Positions 16,579-24,782 of a stretch of 64,000 bases of DNA are shown piece by piece. The notes under the pieces are model-generated. The model searched no databases. It was not told the DNA's origin and saw only the letters and a program-made list of their open reading frames with translations. Location: the NCBI GenBank assembly GCA_020073305.1, contig JAIQFK010000002.1, positions 124,001-188,000 on the forward strand, read 5' to 3'. Source of the stretch: Terriglobia bacterium. Lineage in GTDB: Bacteria > Acidobacteriota > Terriglobia > Bryobacterales > Bryobacteraceae. The translations under genes were made by a program, and so were the position numbers. Numbering within the stretch: the first letter of the stretch is position 1; every line of letters begins with the position of its first letter.

Positions 16579-17577
16579 TCAGATTTGCACGAGTGCCGGG
16601 GTTTGGGCAGGCGCGGCGAGCCACGGTTTCAGCCGCTCATTCAACCGCAGGAGAGAGATCGAGCACCCCGCCATTTCCAGTGACGTTGCGTAGTTGCCCA
16701 CATACGAATGGCGGATCGTAACCCCGTGCCGGACCAGCATGGCATGCGCCGCGCGAAACACAATGAACAGCTCCGCCAACGGTGTGGCGCCCAGGCCGTT
16801 GACCAGAATGGCGGCGTCGCCGTTTGCCAGCTCCGGCATGTCTTCGAGGATCCGCCTGACCAACTCCTCGGCCACTTCATTCGCGCTCTTGAGTCTGGCT
16901 CGCTCGACGCCCGGTTCGCCGTGCAGGCCCATTCCGACCTCCATGTCGCCCTCTGCCAGGTCGAAGATCGGCGTGCCAGACGCCGGAATGATACACGACG
17001 AAAGGGCCACTCCCATGCTGCGCGTGTGACGATTGGCTTCCTCTGCCGCCGCTGTCACCTCAGCCAGCGACCCTTCGCGGGCGGCGCATGCGCCCGCCAC
17101 TTTGATGACAAAGAAATCGCCCGCTATGCCGCGCCGCTCCTCGTGCCGTTCCGGCGGCGCGGAGGCCACATCATCGGTTATGCGAACTGTGGAAGTGCGA
17201 ATGCCTTCTTCTTCCAGCATCTCGGCAGCCATGTCGAAGTTCAGCACGTCGCCTGAATAGTTCCCGTAAAGGAAGAGCACACCGGCCCCACCGTGGATCG
17301 CCTTGGCCGCCGTCACAATCGGCTGCGGAGGAGGCGAGGCGAAGATGTTCCCCGCAACGCTCCCGTCAGCCATACCCGCGCCGACAAATCCGGCGAACAT
17401 TGGCTCGTGACCGCTCCCTCCGCCGCTGAGAACCCCGACTTTGCCGGCAACCGGCGCATCCTTCCGCACCACCGCTTGAGCATTGGGAACGAGCCGCAGA
17501 TACTGTGGATAGGCTAGGGCGAGCCCCTCGAGTGCTTCGGCGGCCACTTTTCGAGGGTCGTTGATCAGCTTCTTCAA
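16579..17577 (-). CDS. dhaK: dihydroxyacetone/erythrulose kinase, DhaK-type substrate-binding subunit
   Basis: DhaK binds short-chain ketoses covalently as a hemiaminal through a histidine. The 332-residue protein starts MKKLINDPRKVAAEALEGLA and contains GGGSGHEPMFAGFVGAGM (His57 region) and MEVGMGLHGEPGV with His219 matching the substrate-binding histidine. LYGNYSGDVLNFD and NGLGATPLAELF are further family marks. The start overlaps the tpi-like stop by four bases and the stop abuts dhaL, so all three are co-translated. The isomerase partners suggest a C4 ketose substrate (D- or L-erythrulose). Substrate choice is inference; family membership is clear. Confidence 0.9.
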   Translation of the reverse strand: MKKLINDPRKVAAEALEGLALAYPQYLRLVPNAQAVVRKDAPVAGKVGVLSGGGSGHEPMFAGFVGAGMADGSVAGNIFASPPPQPIVTAAKAIHGGAGVLFLYGNYSGDVLNFDMAAEMLEEEGIRTSTVRITDDVASAPPERHEERRGIAGDFFVIKVAGACAAREGSLAEVTAAAEEANRHTRSMGVALSSCIIPASGTPIFDLAEGDMEVGMGLHGEPGVERARLKSANEVAEELVRRILEDMPELANGDAAILVNGLGATPLAELFIVFRAAHAMLVRHGVTIRHSYVGNYATSLEMAGCSISLLRLNERLKPWLAAPAQTPALVQI

Positions 17578-18380
17578 GACGAGTAAACTCCAGCGGTCGA
17601 CGAGATATTAGCCTTAGCGCAAGCACGGATGATTCCGGCAAATCCGTCAGCCTGCCAGGCGGCGCGGCCGATGAAAAGCCCATCCGCGTTTCCCTCCATC
17701 AGCAGGCCGGCTGCGTTCTGTTCATTCACCGTGCCCCCATACAGTACCGCGATCGACGCACCGGCAGCGCTGAAGAGGTCTGCCAATGTGCGGCGGATAT
17801 GCTCCGTCATGATGCGAAGGTCGCCGGCGGTGGCGGCGGTCCCGTGCTCGCCGATTGCCCAGACCGGCTCATACGCAAGCATAAGACGGCCAATCATGTG
17901 GATGGGCGTGCCCTGTAACGCACGGCGAACTTGCTGCTCCACGACGTCACGGCCTCGACCACCCGCGCGCTCCTCGCGCTGTTCTCCCACACAGACTAGC
18001 GGACGAATATTGAATTCCAGAGCCGTCTGAACCTTGCGTTGAATGGCCTCATCGGTTTCGTTGAAGTACATGCGGCGCTCGGCGTGCCCTAGTTCCACCA
18101 GATCCACTCCAAGTTCGCTCAGCATGGGCGCTGAGATCTCGCCGGTAAAAGCGCCCTGCCTGGCCCAGTGCATGTTCTGCGCCCCCACCCAGAATCTGCC
18201 GCCAGCGGAGCGCTTGACCGCGTCGATTGCGGTGAAGGGCGGAACAACGAACAACTGAAACTGCTCGTGGCCGGCTATCGTGTCCAGGTGAGCGATCAGG
18301 CTGTGCGTGTAATCCAATGCCTCGCGCACCGTCTTGTTCATTTTCCAGCCTGTGCCGAGGAAAATACGGCGAGCGGTCAT
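17574..18380 (-). CDS. triosephosphate-isomerase-family protein, probably a tetrulose-phosphate isomerase
   Basis: A 268-residue TIM-barrel protein with the catalytic residues of triosephosphate isomerase: K13 (GTGWKMNK), H99 (ELGHAERR) and E171 (AYEPVWAIG). It departs from canonical TPI in loop 6 (AIGEHGTAAT rather than AIGTG), in loop 7/8 (YGGTVNEQNAAGLL rather than YGGSV) and in ELGHAERR (usually ELGHSERR). Such variants include EryH and LerI, which interconvert L-erythrulose phosphates. It overlaps both neighbours by four bases: rpiB-like upstream, dhaK downstream. The housekeeping glycolytic TPI is expected elsewhere in the genome. Family certain, specific substrate inferred. Confidence 0.85.
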   Translation of the reverse strand: MTARRIFLGTGWKMNKTVREALDYTHSLIAHLDTIAGHEQFQLFVVPPFTAIDAVKRSAGGRFWVGAQNMHWARQGAFTGEISAPMLSELGVDLVELGHAERRMYFNETDEAIQRKVQTALEFNIRPLVCVGEQREERAGGRGRDVVEQQVRRALQGTPIHMIGRLMLAYEPVWAIGEHGTAATAGDLRIMTEHIRRTLADLFSAAGASIAVLYGGTVNEQNAAGLLMEGNADGLFIGRAAWQADGFAGIIRACAKANISSTAGVYSS

Positions 18381-18841
18381 GAATTCCCGGCCCGCTTCCG
18401 CTCAATCTCTTCGAGTTCCCGCATGCGTTGCACTTTGGGCGCCGAGCGGCCCGCTTCAAACTCCGACTTCAGCCATGCGGCCAGCACCGATTTTGCCAGC
18501 TCCGGACCGACCACCCGCGCCCCCATGGTGATGACCTGGGCGTCGTTGCTCTTGCGCAGCCGCTCCGCCGAGTACACGTCGTGGCATACTCCGGCGTACA
18601 CACCCTCCACCTTGTTGGCGATCATGCACATGCCCAATCCGGTACCGCAGATCAACACACCTCGATCGTATTCTTTCTGCGCAACGCGGCGCGCCAGGTT
18701 GTAGCCGATATCGGGATAGTCGACTTTCTGCGAAGCGAGCATGTTGAGGTCTTCGACGGTCACGCCCGATTCGCGAAGGTATTCGACGATCAGCCGCTTG
18801 AGTTCAAGCCCGGCGTCATCGCTATCTACCGCGATCCGCAT
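18377..18841 (-). CDS. rpiB: RpiB/LacAB-family sugar-phosphate isomerase
   Basis: The 154-residue protein is a type B ribose-5-phosphate isomerase homologue: MRIAVDSDDAGLELK (canonical SDHAG, here Asp replaces His), KVDYPDIGYNLARRV, the catalytic Cys in GVLICGTGLGMCMIANK, and NDAQVITMGARVVG. The relatives EryI and DerI isomerise D-erythrulose-4-phosphate to D-erythrose-4-phosphate. ATG at 18841 was chosen over GTG at 18850 because AGGAGG lies 10 bases before the ATG but only one base before the GTG. Its stop overlaps the tpi-like start (ATGA). First gene of the presumed tetrulose operon. Confidence 0.88.
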   Translation of the reverse strand: MRIAVDSDDAGLELKRLIVEYLRESGVTVEDLNMLASQKVDYPDIGYNLARRVAQKEYDRGVLICGTGLGMCMIANKVEGVYAGVCHDVYSAERLRKSNDAQVITMGARVVGPELAKSVLAAWLKSEFEAGRSAPKVQRMRELEEIERKRAGNS

Positions 18842-18922
18842 GGTTCCCACACCTCCTGTACTGTCCGCGTGTTGGCGAAGTCCACGTCCGGAGTTCTCGA
18901 TTCAAAATCGATGATCGAAATC

Positions 18923-19948
18923 CTACGATAACGCAGGCGAGCGCTTACCACCGTTAGCCGTTGCCGCCAGAGTGAGCGCGCCACCGAGAGCGGCGCCAGC
19001 ATCGCCCTCTTGCGCGTCCGGGCGGAATTTTCGACGATAGGCGGCGGGCGTCATGCCCACCAGCCGCCGGAACACCGTGCCGAAGTAACTCTGATCGCAA
19101 AACCCCGTTTGCTGGCTGATCTGTGACATGGCGACGTCGGTCGTCACCAGGAGCGCCTGCGCCCGCTCGATGCGGCAGTGATTCAGATAAGCCATGAACG
19201 ATTGGCCGGTCGTCCGTTTGAAGAAATTCATGAAGTGGGACTCACTCATGCCGCAGATGCGCGCCGCGCCCTGCACCTGGATCGGTTCTCCGTAGTGCTT
19301 TTCCAGATACTGGAACAGCGGCCTCAGCCGTTCCAACGCGCGCCGCTGGCGCTGGAAGGTCTCTATGGTTCCCGCATATGACGAGTACTGATTCACCAGC
19401 AAAATCAGAATCATCTTGAGGTAGGTCTTCACCGACAGGCGCGCCAGCACCGATCCCGCCGGAAGCTCAGCGCGAATGCGCTGCATCAGATCGAACACCT
19501 GGCCGGGAATTCCACTCTTCGCGGGAACGATATGCGGAAACCGCGAATCCTGCGAAAGAAATGGCGTCAGGTACTCGGCGCAGTCAGATCCTCCGTCAGC
19601 CAGGATCAGGTCCGGCTGGAAGAACAGCACGGCCACGGTGAACGGCCAGGTGCGGCCTTCCAGCCTGTGGTACACCGTGCTGCCGATCACGCTGACCTCG
19701 CCCTCGTGAAATGGCAGTAAGCGGTCCTGGACGTGCAGATCGGCCGCGCCCGCGCACAAATACATCACCTCGAAATAGTCGTGGCGGTTGGTGCGGACGT
19801 TCTGGCGCAGGCCGGTGGTCATAAACCGCACATCCACCGGAAAGGACGGATCAAACGGCCAGACGTGGATACCCTCCGCATTGATCTGCGGCTCGACTAC
19901 GCGAAAGTGATCCTCGCAGATCTGCGCCGGAATCCGCATGGCGCACAT
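18923..19948 (-). CDS. AraC-family transcriptional regulator
   Basis: The protein (341 residues) has an N-terminal cupin-like sensing domain (about 30-130, RTNRHDYFEVMYLCAGAADLHV and LPFHEGEVSVIGSTVYH) and a C-terminal double helix-turn-helix of about 100 residues (GAARICGMSESHFMNFFKRTTGQSF split by the usual linker, then MSQISQQTGFCDQSYFGTVF and the PAAYRRKF ending). It lies 81 bases upstream of, and in the same direction as, the rpiB-tpi-dhaKL genes, so it is the obvious candidate regulator responding to their sugar substrate. Two in-frame ATGs (19948, 19939) are equally plausible starts. A poly-Ala tail of about 25 residues follows the HTH. Confidence 0.9.
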   Translation of the reverse strand: MCAMRIPAQICEDHFRVVEPQINAEGIHVWPFDPSFPVDVRFMTTGLRQNVRTNRHDYFEVMYLCAGAADLHVQDRLLPFHEGEVSVIGSTVYHRLEGRTWPFTVAVLFFQPDLILADGGSDCAEYLTPFLSQDSRFPHIVPAKSGIPGQVFDLMQRIRAELPAGSVLARLSVKTYLKMILILLVNQYSSYAGTIETFQRQRRALERLRPLFQYLEKHYGEPIQVQGAARICGMSESHFMNFFKRTTGQSFMAYLNHCRIERAQALLVTTDVAMSQISQQTGFCDQSYFGTVFRRLVGMTPAAYRRKFRPDAQEGDAGAALGGALTLAATANGGKRSPALS

Positions 19949-20255
19949 TATTCCACCTCGCCCCGCCGCCAGTCAAACCAGACGCGGTTGTGCCGGCTGA
20001 CAAATCATCCCCGTCCGCACTTCTACCGCCATCCAAGAGGATTCGCCTGCGCCGATCTCTCCCCTTGATAGCTTAGGAGAGTCTCATAGTAGATTCTTTC
20101 GTGATTTAGGAGTGCACATCTGGGCCCAGCTTCTTCCAGGAACGCTCGACCTTCTTATTCTGAAAGCAGTCTCTCTCGGATGTCGAAACGCTTGACAAGA
20201 CCGCTCGGCGGGTCGAAGATCGGAAAAAGCTACGCGCCTTTCTGGAGGTTTACGA
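19949..20255 (+). other. 307-bp intergenic region with a weak promoter candidate
   Basis: No convincing gene is seen here between the AraC start and the oxygenase. The right part contains TTGACA at 20192-20197 with GAAGAT 17 bases on (a poor -10 box), and TGGAGG about seven bases before the oxygenase ATG. The left part must contain the AraC promoter, but no clear boxes are visible. The sequence becomes AT-richer toward the oxygenase gene. Confidence 0.4.
20192..20220 (+). promoter_or_regulatory. candidate sigma-70 promoter for the oxygenase gene
   Basis: A perfect -35 hexamer TTGACA (20192-20197) is followed after 17 bases by GAAGAT, which matches the -10 consensus poorly. It precedes the ATG at 20256 by about 35 bases. 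Confidence 0.3.
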
Positions 20256-21050
20256 ATGTCTCTTTCGGCCAGTGCAGGTTCTCATGATGTCTTCACGTTG
20301 GACGGTGCGCGCTTAGGTGATGTTCTTCCTGAACTTCGCGACGCGTGGAACACATCGTCTCCTTTCAAACACGTCGTGCAGGATAGCTTCCTGTCAGAAA
20401 ATGACGCCCGCATTTTATCAGAGCACTTTCCCAAACCCGACCACCCAGTGTGGCTCGATTGGAAGAAGCGTTCTCCGTTTCAGTATGGTAAGCAGGGCCC
20501 AGGGAACTCGACGCGCTTCTCCCTTCTGGATTGGCAATTTCGCCAGGCTCTTTACGAATTTAACAGCTCGCAATTTTTGGAGTTTCTCGAAGGGGTCACA
20601 TCCATAACCCGACTTATACCAGATCCATACTTCTCTGGAGGCGGGATGCATCAAATCCTCAATGGAGGCGTTTTAGACATACATACCGACTTTAACTTCT
20701 ATGAAAAACTTAATTTGTACCGACGACTAAATGTCCTCCTCTATCTTACGACTCATTGGGAGGAGAATTATGGCGGTAGTCTGGAACTGTGGGAAAACGC
20801 ACCGCGACTTGGCGGAAAGTGCTTTAAGTCGATTGCTCCAATATACAACCGGCTTGTTATATTCGAAACCGATAAGACCAGCTTTCATGGCCACCCGCAG
20901 GAATGGCGCGCGCCCGCAGGGATATATCGACGCTCGATAGCGCTCTACTATTACACGGTCGAGAAAGTTGAAAATAAATTGTATGATGCGAACACGGATT
21001 TCCAGGGCTATGCGTCAAAGGAACTTCCGCCGTCAGTGGACCATAAATGA
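20256..21050 (+). CDS. 2-oxoglutarate/Fe(II)-dependent oxygenase
   Basis: The 264-residue protein has a double-stranded beta-helix oxygenase core: HxD iron ligands H143 and D145 in LDIHTDFNFY, a distal His (H211 or H213) in SFHGHPQEW, and R226 in YRRSIALYYYT for 2-oxoglutarate. This is the prolyl-4-hydroxylase-like group found in surface-polysaccharide and natural-product loci, where it hydroxylates small molecules, sugars or peptides. The start has TGGAGG at a good distance. The gene is noticeably AT-richer than its neighbours and has no functional partners nearby, which suggests acquisition by transfer. Substrate cannot be read from the sequence. Confidence 0.85.
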   Translation: MSLSASAGSHDVFTLDGARLGDVLPELRDAWNTSSPFKHVVQDSFLSENDARILSEHFPKPDHPVWLDWKKRSPFQYGKQGPGNSTRFSLLDWQFRQALYEFNSSQFLEFLEGVTSITRLIPDPYFSGGGMHQILNGGVLDIHTDFNFYEKLNLYRRLNVLLYLTTHWEENYGGSLELWENAPRLGGKCFKSIAPIYNRLVIFETDKTSFHGHPQEWRAPAGIYRRSIALYYYTVEKVENKLYDANTDFQGYASKELPPSVDHK

Positions 21051-21147
21051 CTCAATCAGATAGGTCAGTAGGATCGACCAAAATACTCAAGAAGTTACTT
21101 ACAGCAATAAGGTCGAGAAACGGGAATGCCCAGCAGATCGAAGAGAG

Positions 21148-21177
21148 TTGACAATTCGTTCAGCCGACAGTTAGTAT
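21148..21177 (+). promoter_or_regulatory. sigma-70 promoter upstream of the beta-helix gene
   Basis: TTGACA (21148-21153) and TAGTAT (21172-21177) are separated by 18 bases. This is one of the best consensus promoters in the window. It gives a leader of about 100 bases before the ATG at 21286, which itself has AAGGAG and GAGGAGG upstream. Confidence 0.6.
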
Positions 21178-21285
21178 GACTTAACCATCCAACACCACTG
21201 CGCGCGGCGAGACTCTTGATGAAGCGTGGTCGTTTGGCGCGACTAACCCAACTAAGATCTGTCAAACAAGGAGAATTGAGGAGGA

Positions 21286-22221
21286 ATGAAACTCAAGATG
21301 CGATTCTGCACCGGCGCCCTACTGGCGCCCTTTCTGATGGCAGCATTTATTTCGCCAGCGGGCGCCCAAGCGACACGAACATGGATTTCTGGCGTCGGCG
21401 ATGATGCGAATCCGTGCAGCCGGACCGCGCCCTGTAAGACCTGGGCGGGCGCCATATCGAAGACGGCAGCAGGTGGCGAAATCGACGCGTTGGATCCGGG
21501 TGGTTTCGGCGCGCTGACGATCACCAAACCCATCACGCTGGATGGGGGCGGAGGTCAGGTCGCTTCGGTTCTGGTCGCCGGGACGAATGGCCTCGTCGTC
21601 GCAACAACCGGAGCTACCGATATCGTGATCATCAGAAACCTCCGGCTCGACGGCCTTTCGCAGCCTACGACCGGGGGTCTTAATGGCATTTTGATCGTTG
21701 CGGGCGCTAACGTTCGCCTCGAAAATCTCGATATTTTCGGCTTCAGCACGTTCGGTGTACAAGTCAACGCGACATCGTCGGTAAACCTGACCGTCGATAA
21801 CGTGACAATCTCGGCGGGGCCCAATGCGACTGCAACTGGCGGTGGAATTAGCATGACTACCACCTCAGGAATGGCTAGTGCCGACATTGGTAATACCCGT
21901 ATATACGGCACCCACCCCGCATTGCAGGGAAGGGCAAAGAGCGTCTGGAGCGTACATGACTCGGATTTATCCTTCAACGGTGTGGCGGTCAAAGCGCTGG
22001 AGGCGGGGTCCACGATTAACTTGAGCCACTGTCAACTGAACAATAACGCCACGGCCGTTCAGTCTGTCTCCGGCTCAATCATCCGAGTCACGGGTAGTAC
22101 ATTACGGGAGAACGGCACGGCGTTTGATGCGAATGGGGGAGCTCTTCTGAGCGACAGCCAGAACGATGCCGATGGCAACGGCACGAACGGCGCCGCTACC
22201 GGATCGACCACAAAACTTTGA
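21286..22221 (+). CDS. secreted right-handed beta-helix repeat protein
   Basis: This 311-residue protein has a signal peptide ending near SPAGAQA and continues TRTWISGVGDDANPCSRTAP, then CKTWAGAISKTAAGGEID. That opening is shared by a widely scattered family of secreted parallel beta-helix (pectate-lyase-like fold) proteins. Repeated short strands of the type IRNLRLDG, VRLENLDIFG, VNLTVDNVTIS and IRVTGSTLREN form the solenoid. No catalytic site is obvious; glycan binding or lyase activity is possible. ATG at 21286 lies only one base from GGAGG, while an in-frame ATG at 21298 lies 13 bases away; either could be used. It stands alone behind a strong promoter, consistent with an independently acquired gene. 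Confidence 0.82.
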   Translation: MKLKMRFCTGALLAPFLMAAFISPAGAQATRTWISGVGDDANPCSRTAPCKTWAGAISKTAAGGEIDALDPGGFGALTITKPITLDGGGGQVASVLVAGTNGLVVATTGATDIVIIRNLRLDGLSQPTTGGLNGILIVAGANVRLENLDIFGFSTFGVQVNATSSVNLTVDNVTISAGPNATATGGGISMTTTSGMASADIGNTRIYGTHPALQGRAKSVWSVHDSDLSFNGVAVKALEAGSTINLSHCQLNNNATAVQSVSGSIIRVTGSTLRENGTAFDANGGALLSDSQNDADGNGTNGAATGSTTKL

Positions 22222-22412
22222 AAATCGCCGCGACGGGGCTTCCGCCGCGCCGGGAACAGTCAATGAGCCGCCTGCGGCCTAAAAGCCGTCCTTGATGCTG
22301 TTCGTACGCGGACCACTGGAGCATCGCCCGGCAACCGGCGCTGTCCGAAGGAGAGCGCGCCCAGGTCGTACGGATCACGTCCAAGCCTTGGACGCTCTTC
22401 AGAGTCGCAGTT

Positions 22413-23063
22413 CTAGCGCGCGACCGAAATCCACATGGCTCCCTCCACCGCTCCGTCCAAATAAATCCGCAATTCCTCGAAGTTTCGAATACACGGAACG
22501 CCCAACTCTTCGCTAGGGACAGTCGTCGTGATTCCCCATACTTGCATTCCCGCGGCGCGCGCCGCTTCCACGCCTGCTGGCGCATCCTCAATAACCAGGC
22601 ACCTCTCTGCCCGTTGTCCAATCAATCGGGCCGCTGTTGAGTAGGGCTCGGGGTGTGGTTTGCCTCGGCTCACGTCATCCGCACAAACAAGCACGCGCGG
22701 AATCGGAAGCCCCGCGCACTCCAGCCGAACCCCCGCCAGCCTTCGCGGCGCCGATGTGACCACGGCCCAGCGATCGCTCGGCAACGCCTGCACAAACGCC
22801 ACTGCGCCCTTCACCGCCTTGATGCCCTCCGTGTCCTCCGCTTCCGCCACATCAAATGAGCGGATCTCTTCCGCTGTCGCCAGATGCGGCGCAATCTCCC
22901 GGATGGTCTCGAGCGTCGTCCTTCCGTGCGACACCCGCAGGATCGGTTCCAGATCCATGCCGTGACGCTCGGCCCACCGCCGCCACTGCCGCTCCACGCA
23001 TTCGGTCGAGTCGACCAGCGTTCCATCCATGTCGAGCAGAAGCGCCTCGCATCGCAGCTCCAT
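22413..23063 (-). CDS. HAD-superfamily sugar phosphatase (subfamily IA)
   Basis: The 216-residue protein has HAD motif I LLLDMDGTLVDS (D11, D13), a helical cap, motif II VVTSAP, and motifs III/IV as GKPHPEPYSTAA (Lys) and CLVIEDAPAGVEAARAAGM. This pattern matches the beta-phosphoglucomutase/GS1-like phosphatases that hydrolyse 2-deoxyglucose-6-P, glycerol-3-P or related sugar phosphates; the cap gives the specificity. It is divergent from the carboxyltransferase gene with 44 bases between starts. No operon partner. Confidence 0.88.
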   Translation of the reverse strand: MELRCEALLLDMDGTLVDSTECVERQWRRWAERHGMDLEPILRVSHGRTTLETIREIAPHLATAEEIRSFDVAEAEDTEGIKAVKGAVAFVQALPSDRWAVVTSAPRRLAGVRLECAGLPIPRVLVCADDVSRGKPHPEPYSTAARLIGQRAERCLVIEDAPAGVEAARAAGMQVWGITTTVPSEELGVPCIRNFEELRIYLDGAVEGAMWISVAR

Positions 23064-23107
23064 CGCTCCACTATTGCAGCATCCCGTTCGTGGAACAATA
23101 AAACAAC

Positions 23108-24727
23108 ATGGCAGCCGACAAACCCGTTGCCCACTCTCCCGTCGCGCGCGCCGCGCACATGCGGCACCTGGTCGAACAACTCCACAAGCTCGAAGAGCGC
23201 CTGCGGGCCGGCGGGGGCCCGTCCAAAATCGCGAAACAGCACAAAGCCGGCAAACTGACCGCTCGCGAGCGCGTCACCAGGCTGCTCGATCCCGGCGCCC
23301 GCTTTCTCGAAATCGGCCTGCTCGTGGCCTACGACCAGTACGAAGGCCAGGCGCCCGCCGCGGGCGTGGTCACCGGAATTGGCAGGATCGAAAGCCGCCC
23401 CGCGGTCATCGTCGCTAACGATGCCACCGTGAAGGCCGGCTCCTGGTGGCCGGAGACCATCACCAAAATTTTGCGGGCCCAGGAAATCGCCATCCGCAAC
23501 CGCTGTCCCATTGTTTATCTTGTTGATTCCGCTGGTGTAAACCTGCCGTATCAGGACGGCATCTTCCCCGGCCAGTACGGCGCGGGCCGCATTTTCCTGT
23601 ATAATTCACTTATGCGGCGCCGGCTCCGGGTGCCGCAATTTGCCGCGGTGATGGGGCCTTGTATCGCCGGCGGCGCCTATCTTCCTGCGCTCAGCGACAT
23701 TTTGATCATGGTGGAAAAGACGAGCTTCATGGGCTTGGGCGGCCCGAACCTCGTCAAGGGAGCCACCGGCCAGGTGATCGATGCCGAGTCGCTCGGCGGC
23801 GCGAAACTCCACACCACCACCAGCGGTGTCGCCCACTACATGGCGAAGGACGACGACGCTTGTCTCGAAATGATCCGCGAGCAGTTCCGGCGGCTGCCTG
23901 GGCCCGCCCCGTCGCCCGCCGGCGCCGCGCCCGCGCGTCCGCCCGAAGAACTCTACGGTGTTCTGCCCGCGGATCATCGCTTGCCCTACGAAATCGAAGA
24001 TGTCATTTTCCGCATCTTCGACCGCGATGATTACCTCGAATTCCAACCCGAACACGCGCCTGAAATGGTCTGCGCCAACGCGCGCCTGAACGGACGGCCC
24101 GTGGCCTTGATCGCGAATCGCCGCGGCTTTTTGAAATCCGAAAGCGACTCGCGCATCGGCGGCATCGTCTATACGCAATCGGCGCGCAAGGTGGCTTACT
24201 TCGTCGAGACCGCCGAACGCCTGGGCTTGCCTCTCATTTACCTGCAGGATGTTTCCGGCTTCATGGTGGGCGCCGAAGCCGAGGCCGAAGGAATCATCCG
24301 CGCCGGGGCCGAGATGGTGGAGACCATGGCCACCACCACCGTCCCCAAGATCATCCTGACCATCAACCACGCGAGCGGCGCCGGCTATTACGCCATGGCC
24401 GGCCAGGGCTTCGATCCCAACTTTACCTTCAGTTGGCCCACTGCGCGCATCGGTGTGATGGAGGGCGATTCGGCCGTCCAGGCGATGTTCTCCGTCGAAC
24501 TCGAAAGGTTCAAATCCGCCGGCGAGCACTTGCCGGAAGACTTGCAGCAGTCCATCGAGAAAACCCGCGCCGACTACGAGCGCTGGCTCGATTCCAAATA
24601 CGCCGCCGCGAGAGGCCACGTGGATGCTGTAATTGACCCGCTTGACTCCCGCGACGCACTCACTCTGGCCCTCGAAGTTTGTATGCAAAGGCCCCGCAGC
24701 AAGCCCCTGGCCGAGGAGACCGTTTGA
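23108..24727 (+). CDS. biotin-dependent acyl-CoA carboxylase, carboxyltransferase subunit
   Basis: This 539-residue protein contains two crotonase-like halves: the acyl-CoA-binding N-half (KIAKQHKAGKLTARERV, VDSAGVNLPYQDGIFP, GPCIAGGAYLPALSD) and the carboxybiotin-binding C-half (VANARLNGRPVALIANRRG, YLQDVSGFMVG, TINHASGAGYYAMAGQGFDP). It matches methylcrotonyl-CoA or geranyl-CoA carboxylase beta subunits (MccB/AtuC type) better than propionyl-CoA carboxylase. The biotin carboxylase/carrier subunit is not nearby. AtuA-type genes follow, and atuA next to such a carboxyltransferase is typical of acyclic terpene or leucine/isovalerate-type degradation. Substrate unproven. Confidence 0.88.
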   Translation: MAADKPVAHSPVARAAHMRHLVEQLHKLEERLRAGGGPSKIAKQHKAGKLTARERVTRLLDPGARFLEIGLLVAYDQYEGQAPAAGVVTGIGRIESRPAVIVANDATVKAGSWWPETITKILRAQEIAIRNRCPIVYLVDSAGVNLPYQDGIFPGQYGAGRIFLYNSLMRRRLRVPQFAAVMGPCIAGGAYLPALSDILIMVEKTSFMGLGGPNLVKGATGQVIDAESLGGAKLHTTTSGVAHYMAKDDDACLEMIREQFRRLPGPAPSPAGAAPARPPEELYGVLPADHRLPYEIEDVIFRIFDRDDYLEFQPEHAPEMVCANARLNGRPVALIANRRGFLKSESDSRIGGIVYTQSARKVAYFVETAERLGLPLIYLQDVSGFMVGAEAEAEGIIRAGAEMVETMATTTVPKIILTINHASGAGYYAMAGQGFDPNFTFSWPTARIGVMEGDSAVQAMFSVELERFKSAGEHLPEDLQQSIEKTRADYERWLDSKYAAARGHVDAVIDPLDSRDALTLALEVCMQRPRSKPLAEETV

Positions 24728-24728
24728 C

Positions 24729-24756
24729 CCTGGCACCTAACACCTGGCACCTGACA
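24729..24756 (+). repeat. two 14-bp direct repeats CCTGGCACCTRACA
   Basis: CCTGGCACCTAACA and CCTGGCACCTGACA are adjacent, followed by a partial third unit CCTAAGG, immediately after the carboxyltransferase stop. They fill most of the short space before the AtuA gene. The role is unknown; it could be slippage-derived filler or a protein-binding site. Confidence 0.6.
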
Positions 24757-24759
24757 CCT

Positions 24760-24782
24760 AAGGAGCCGCCGAAGGCGGTGAC
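24760..24782 (+). promoter_or_regulatory. AAGGAG with a small GC hairpin before the AtuA start
   Basis: AAGGAG (24760-24765) is followed by GCCGCC-GAA-GGCGGT (24765-24779), which can fold into a 6-bp stem, then GAC and ATG at 24783. Folding would bring the upstream AAGGA near the start codon, or would mask the AAGG inside the stem. This may tune translation of the AtuA gene. Only sequence symmetry supports it. Confidence 0.35.

Noticed and set aside
22222-22412. Small gene between the beta-helix protein and the HAD phosphatase
   Set aside because: Short open frames here lack ribosome-binding sites and protein-like sequence; nothing else is visible.
24729-24763. Possible CRISPR-like array
   Set aside because: The repeats are 14 bases with no spacers; no cas genes are nearby. 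No CRISPR array was seen anywhere in the window.
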